Below are positions 60,788 through 64,000 of a stretch of 64,000 bases of DNA, piece by piece. Source of the DNA: Sporosarcina sp. E16_8 (GTDB taxonomy: Bacteria; Bacillota; Bacilli; Bacillales_A; Planococcaceae); the NCBI RefSeq assembly GCF_017347095.1, contig NZ_JADPRZ010000004.1, forward strand, positions 150,426 through 214,425, given 5' to 3'. A program made the position numbers and the translations under genes. How positions within the stretch are numbered: position 1 is the first letter of the stretch; each line of letters opens with the position of its first letter. The notes below the pieces were generated by a model. It did not search any database and was not told the DNA's origin. It worked only from the letters and a program-made list of their open reading frames with translations.

Positions 60788-60899
60788 TGCAGTTCTGTAC
60801 CGGGGTCGTCTAGTGGCCCATGCGTTGTTTAGTTAGGCTGAAGCGTTGAGAAGTTGGGTCTGGATGTTGTTAACTTTGTTGAAAGTGTTGCTTAGTTCT

Positions 60900-60930
60900 A
60901 AAAAACCGGACCCTCGCAAGGAGAATCCGG
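60900..60930 (-). terminator. Terminator after the dipeptidase gene
   Basis: On the minus strand CCGGA and TCCGG arms are followed by T6. Confidence 0.72.
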
Positions 60931-60938
60931 CACATGTA

Positions 60939-62336
60939 TCACTTTTTCAATTCATCTTTCTCAAAGCCGGCAATTTCGTAATAATAATCGCCGATGACAC
61001 GCAATCCTTGGTCGAAGTTTTCCAAATGGAAGTGTTCGTTCGGTGCGTGGAAGTTTTCCGACGCTAGCCCGAAGCCCATCAAGACGACTGGCAACTCTAG
61101 GATTTCATCAAATGCTGCAACGATTGGAATTGAACCGCCACCACGTGTGTAGGCAGTTGGTACATTGTACACTTTTTCGTATGAACGTCCTGCAGCCTGG
61201 ATTGCAGGGTGGTCAAACGGTGTAATGAACGGTTTCCCTTTATCGAATTCCGTTACTGTAACCGTTACGCCAGCTGGTTTATATTTTTCGATATGCGCTT
61301 TCAGTTTTTCAATGATTTCATCTGGATCCTGGTCAGGAACTAAACGGCATGTAATTTTTGCGCCTGCTTCGGCTGGCAATACTGTTTTAATGCCTTCGCC
61401 TGAAAATCCGCCAAATACGCCGTTCACTTCAAGTGTCGGGCGGGTCCATGTACGTTCAAGATACGAATATCCTTTTTCGCCAAACAGTTCTGTCACGCCA
61501 ATTTCTTCTTTCAATTCATCTTCGCTAAAGCCAAGTGCTTGGTAGGCTTCGCGCTCTTCATCTAATAGAGGGCGGACATTTTCGTAAAATCCTTCAATTG
61601 CAATCGTTCCTTCTTGGTCACGGAACGAGGCGAGTACTTCTGCAAGCGCATGAATTGGGTTTTGGACGCCACCGCCATATAAGCCGGAGTGAAGGTCGCT
61701 TTTAGCACCTTGCACGTCAATTTGCACGCCGCATAGACCGCGAAGTCCGTAGCAAACTGCGGGGTGTCCTGGTCCTTGCATACCCGTATCAGAAATGACT
61801 ATGATGTCAGCTGCAAGCTTGTCTTTATTGGCCTCGATATATTTTTCGAGATTTGGACTGCCGATTTCTTCTTCGCCTTCAATGATGAACTTCACATTGA
61901 CTGGTAAACTGCCTGTTTTCCGGATGAGTGCTTCAACGGCTTTCACATGCATGAACACTTGTCCTTTATCATCACTAGCGCCGCGCGCATATAATTTGTT
62001 ATCGCGGACTTCGGGTTCGAATGGTCCCGTTTCCCATAAATTTAGCGGATCAACCGGCTGTACATCGTAATGGCCGTAAACTAGAATTGTTGGTTTTCCT
62101 TCTGCGTGGAGCCAATCACCGTAAACAACCGGCTGTCCGTCTGTCTCGTCGATTGAAAGGTTTTCAAGTCCTGCTTCTTTGAATGAATTCAACAGCCACT
62201 CCGCAGCTTGTTGCATATCGTTTTTATGTTCGGATAAAGCACTAATACTTGGAATGCGAAGGAAGTCTTTTAATTGTCCAAGATGTTTGTCCCGTTGTTC
62301 TTTAAAATACTCGTCAAGTGTTTCTAAATGATTCAA
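60939..62336 (-). CDS. M20-family dipeptidase (CNDP-like)
   Basis: 465-aa zinc/manganese peptidase. Metal and catalytic motifs appear in order: YGHYDVQPVDP (His, Asp), YARGASDDKGQ (bridging Asp), IIEGEEEIGSPN (catalytic Glu pair), VISDTGMQG (Asp), and C-terminal SENFHAPNEHF (His). A dimerisation domain lies between. It hydrolyses dipeptides; specificity unknown. TTG at 62336 is favoured by spacing from GAGGGA, with GTG 62339 an alternative. Confidence 0.92.
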   Translation of the reverse strand: MNHLETLDEYFKEQRDKHLGQLKDFLRIPSISALSEHKNDMQQAAEWLLNSFKEAGLENLSIDETDGQPVVYGDWLHAEGKPTILVYGHYDVQPVDPLNLWETGPFEPEVRDNKLYARGASDDKGQVFMHVKAVEALIRKTGSLPVNVKFIIEGEEEIGSPNLEKYIEANKDKLAADIIVISDTGMQGPGHPAVCYGLRGLCGVQIDVQGAKSDLHSGLYGGGVQNPIHALAEVLASFRDQEGTIAIEGFYENVRPLLDEEREAYQALGFSEDELKEEIGVTELFGEKGYSYLERTWTRPTLEVNGVFGGFSGEGIKTVLPAEAGAKITCRLVPDQDPDEIIEKLKAHIEKYKPAGVTVTVTEFDKGKPFITPFDHPAIQAAGRSYEKVYNVPTAYTRGGGSIPIVAAFDEILELPVVLMGFGLASENFHAPNEHFHLENFDQGLRVIGDYYYEIAGFEKDELKK

Positions 62337-62502
62337 CACAATCCCTCATTTCAAATAATTTCGTGAATAGAAATAGTATAGCAGATGATGTAGATAGTGA
62401 GTTAGAAAGATGAATGTAAGTATGAATAATATGGTATGCTATTTGAAAGTTATTAATTGGCTGAATATATAAATATGAAATCATTTCCGGGAGGAATCGC
62501 TT

Positions 62503-63738
62503 TTGTTTATCGCACTTGGATTATTTTTATTCCTGTCATTTTACTTGTCAGGGAGTGAAACAGCGCTTACAGCAGTAAACAGGAGAAAGGTACAGTTTCG
62601 AGCAAATCAGGGAGACGTGCATGCGATCAAGCTGCAGAAACTGATTTCGAAACCGGATCGCATGATTACAGCAATACTTATCGGAAATAATATCGCGAAT
62701 ATTATGATGCCGACTTTAGTTACGATGATAGCGATTGATAAGGGGCTTAGCGTAGGTGTCTGGACGGGAGTTCTGACCGCTATTATCATTGTCTTCGGCG
62801 AAGTATTGCCAAAAACGATTGCAGCAACATTTTCTGAGCGCGTCTCTTACATGGTTTCGCCGTCGATTATGCTACTTGTAAAGTTATTAACGCCGCTGAC
62901 AGCTTTGCTTGGATTGTTCACAAATATCTTCATCCGTATCATCTCGAAAGGAACTGTAACGAAAGCTACGCTCACAAAAGATGATCTCCGTTCGATGGTT
63001 GACATTGCTTCTATAGAAGGAACGTTTGAGATGGATGAATCGAATCGTTTGAAGGAAGTACTCGACTTTGCAGAAAAAGACGTGTCCGATGTCCTTGAAA
63101 CACACCGGATGGATATCGTCGGATTACCGATTGAAGCGACGTATGAAGAAGTCCGTGACACCATTTTGGAGCACTCTTACACGCGTTATCCTGTCTACGA
63201 AGATAGTATGGATACGATTTTAGGCGTGTTTTATTCTAAAATGTTAATTAAATGGTCGATTGATCCCGAGCAGACTCTTGGTGATTTAATTGACCGCAAT
63301 ACGTTTTACGTTGTGCAGTCCGCTAGCGTTGAGAGAGTATTCAAGATGATGCTATCGAAAAAGAAACATATGGCGATCGTTCTGGATGAATACGGCGGAA
63401 CGCTAGGCATGATAACGCATGAAGATATTATTGAAGAAATGATTGGTCAGGACATTGAGGATGAGACGGATGATGACGAGGAAGTATTTGTCTATGAAAA
63501 GACGGATACTAGCTTAATCTGTCATGGCAGGCTTGAAATTGTGGATGCGATGGAGTTACTCGGTATTGAATTGCCAATGGATCATGAGACGCTTGGAGGA
63601 TTTGTTCTGCAAGAGCTTGGTCACGTTCCAGAAGAAGGCGAACGCTTTACATACAATCATCTGCGTTTTGAAATCGAGGAAATGGAACGCAACCGGATTA
63701 TTCGTATGACAATTACAATCAGTGAAGGTGAAAATTAA
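62503..63738 (+). CDS. CNNM/CorC-type (HlyC/CorC) membrane transporter protein
   Basis: 411-aa protein with an N-terminal CNNM/DUF21 domain of about four TM segments (LSGSETALTAVNRRKVQ; TAILIGNNIANIMMPT; VFGEVLPKTIAA), two CBS domains (about 205-330, ending MAIVLDEYGGTLGMITHEDIIEEMIG) and a C-terminal CorC_HlyC domain. Such proteins take part in magnesium or other divalent cation export. TTG start with GGGAGG upstream. Confidence 0.92.
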   Translation: MFIALGLFLFLSFYLSGSETALTAVNRRKVQFRANQGDVHAIKLQKLISKPDRMITAILIGNNIANIMMPTLVTMIAIDKGLSVGVWTGVLTAIIIVFGEVLPKTIAATFSERVSYMVSPSIMLLVKLLTPLTALLGLFTNIFIRIISKGTVTKATLTKDDLRSMVDIASIEGTFEMDESNRLKEVLDFAEKDVSDVLETHRMDIVGLPIEATYEEVRDTILEHSYTRYPVYEDSMDTILGVFYSKMLIKWSIDPEQTLGDLIDRNTFYVVQSASVERVFKMMLSKKKHMAIVLDEYGGTLGMITHEDIIEEMIGQDIEDETDDDEEVFVYEKTDTSLICHGRLEIVDAMELLGIELPMDHETLGGFVLQELGHVPEEGERFTYNHLRFEIEEMERNRIIRMTITISEGEN

Positions 63739-63747
63739 TTAACAAGC

Positions 63748-63790
63748 ATATCTCCGTAACCGAGTAAAATGGTTACGGAGATATTTTTTT
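63748..63790 (+). terminator. Terminator after the CNNM/CorC gene
   Basis: ATATCTCCGTAACC pairs perfectly with GGTTACGGAGATAT, then T7. Confidence 0.93.
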
Positions 63791-63796
63791 CATGTT

Positions 63797-64000
63797 GAGC
63801 TCCGGGCGCCAGCCGCTCGGGTCATAAGCAATCCAGCTATGTGGCAAAGAGCGCCACTTCGCTGGATCGTCTTATGCCTGTCGCGTCTAAACGGCGCCCT
63901 CCGCTTTTCCTAGTGTCCAGCTCCTTGCGCCAGCCGCTCGGGTCATAAGCAATCCAGCTATGTGGCAAAGTGCGCCACTTCGCTGGATTGTCTTATGCCT
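63797..64000. repeat. 120-bp repeat family, tandem, reverse orientation, cut by the window edge
   Basis: AGCTCC followed by the same interior begins at 63798 and again at 63919, a 121-bp period. Shared stretches are GCCAGCCGCTCGGGTCATAA, GCAATCCAGCTATGTGGCAA and GTCTTATGCCTGTCGCGTC, the complement of the units at 21301-21515. Confidence 0.85.

Overview
This window looks like chromosome from a low-GC Gram-positive bacterium of the Bacillales. The best fit is the Planococcaceae (Sporosarcina-like). Evidence: strong GGAGG ribosome sites with frequent TTG and GTG starts, U-tract hairpin terminators after most genes, Bacillus-type regulatory sites (Zur box, CcpA cre boxes, a SigB-like promoter), and families typical of the group (AtoE, ZagA, YhgE/Pip, DUF2089, YusW, YtrA, a lysine 6-dehydrogenase like that of Geobacillus). 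The genus is inferred; there is no rRNA here. Nothing points to a prophage, plasmid or genomic island, so the interest lies mostly in the regulatory and structured DNA between ordinary genes.

Layout. 0-12.9 kb: the 3' part of moaA; a tricarboxylate uptake module (tctCBA) with its sensor kinase and response regulator; a 2-hydroxyacid dehydrogenase; a glyoxalase-fold protein; an NSS transporter; and hutG-gltS divergent from a LysR regulator. 12.9-13.6 kb: a gene-free stretch made of four dyad structures, two of which have perfectly complementary hairpin loops. 13.6-17.1 kb: an AIM24 protein, then a TetR regulator divergent from a DHA2 efflux pump with two matching operators. 17.2-23 kb: a SEC-C protein, then lysine catabolism (semialdehyde dehydrogenase, lysine 6-dehydrogenase, and an acyl-CoA dehydrogenase after a repeat array) behind a perfect cre box. 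23-29 kb: a small orphan protein, a second AIM24 protein, an aminotransferase, a three-gene DUF2089 operon and an ABC exporter.

29-35 kb: an ABC-F gene with an attenuator-like leader (promoter, 40-codon ORF, long hairpin, terminator), then TetR plus YhgE/Pip with paired operators, then a 21-bp-phased TCATGGC repeat array and a SigB-type short-chain dehydrogenase. 35-46 kb: a DASS dicarboxylate transporter, Zur-controlled zagA, an AtoE-type transporter broken by one in-frame stop, a secreted beta-propeller protein, a split ThrE exporter, a PAS-GGDEF-EAL protein and a DMT transporter. 46-53 kb: a YtrA-type GntR/ABC operon and a heterodimeric ABC exporter with one degenerate ATP site. 53-64 kb: YusW and DUF2804 proteins, tRNA-Ala(GGC), a PAS-GGDEF gene cut short and fused to the tail of an amino-acid ABC permease, its ATPase, an amidase, DegV, a nitroreductase, an M20 dipeptidase and a CNNM/CorC protein.

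A repeat family of about 120 bp per unit recurs at 21.1-21.6, 53.2-53.5, 58.8-59.1 and 63.8-64.0 kb, with a remnant at 29.2 kb. It lies at gene 3' ends, often directly at the stop codon. All functions are read from sequence motifs and family knowledge; no database search was run.
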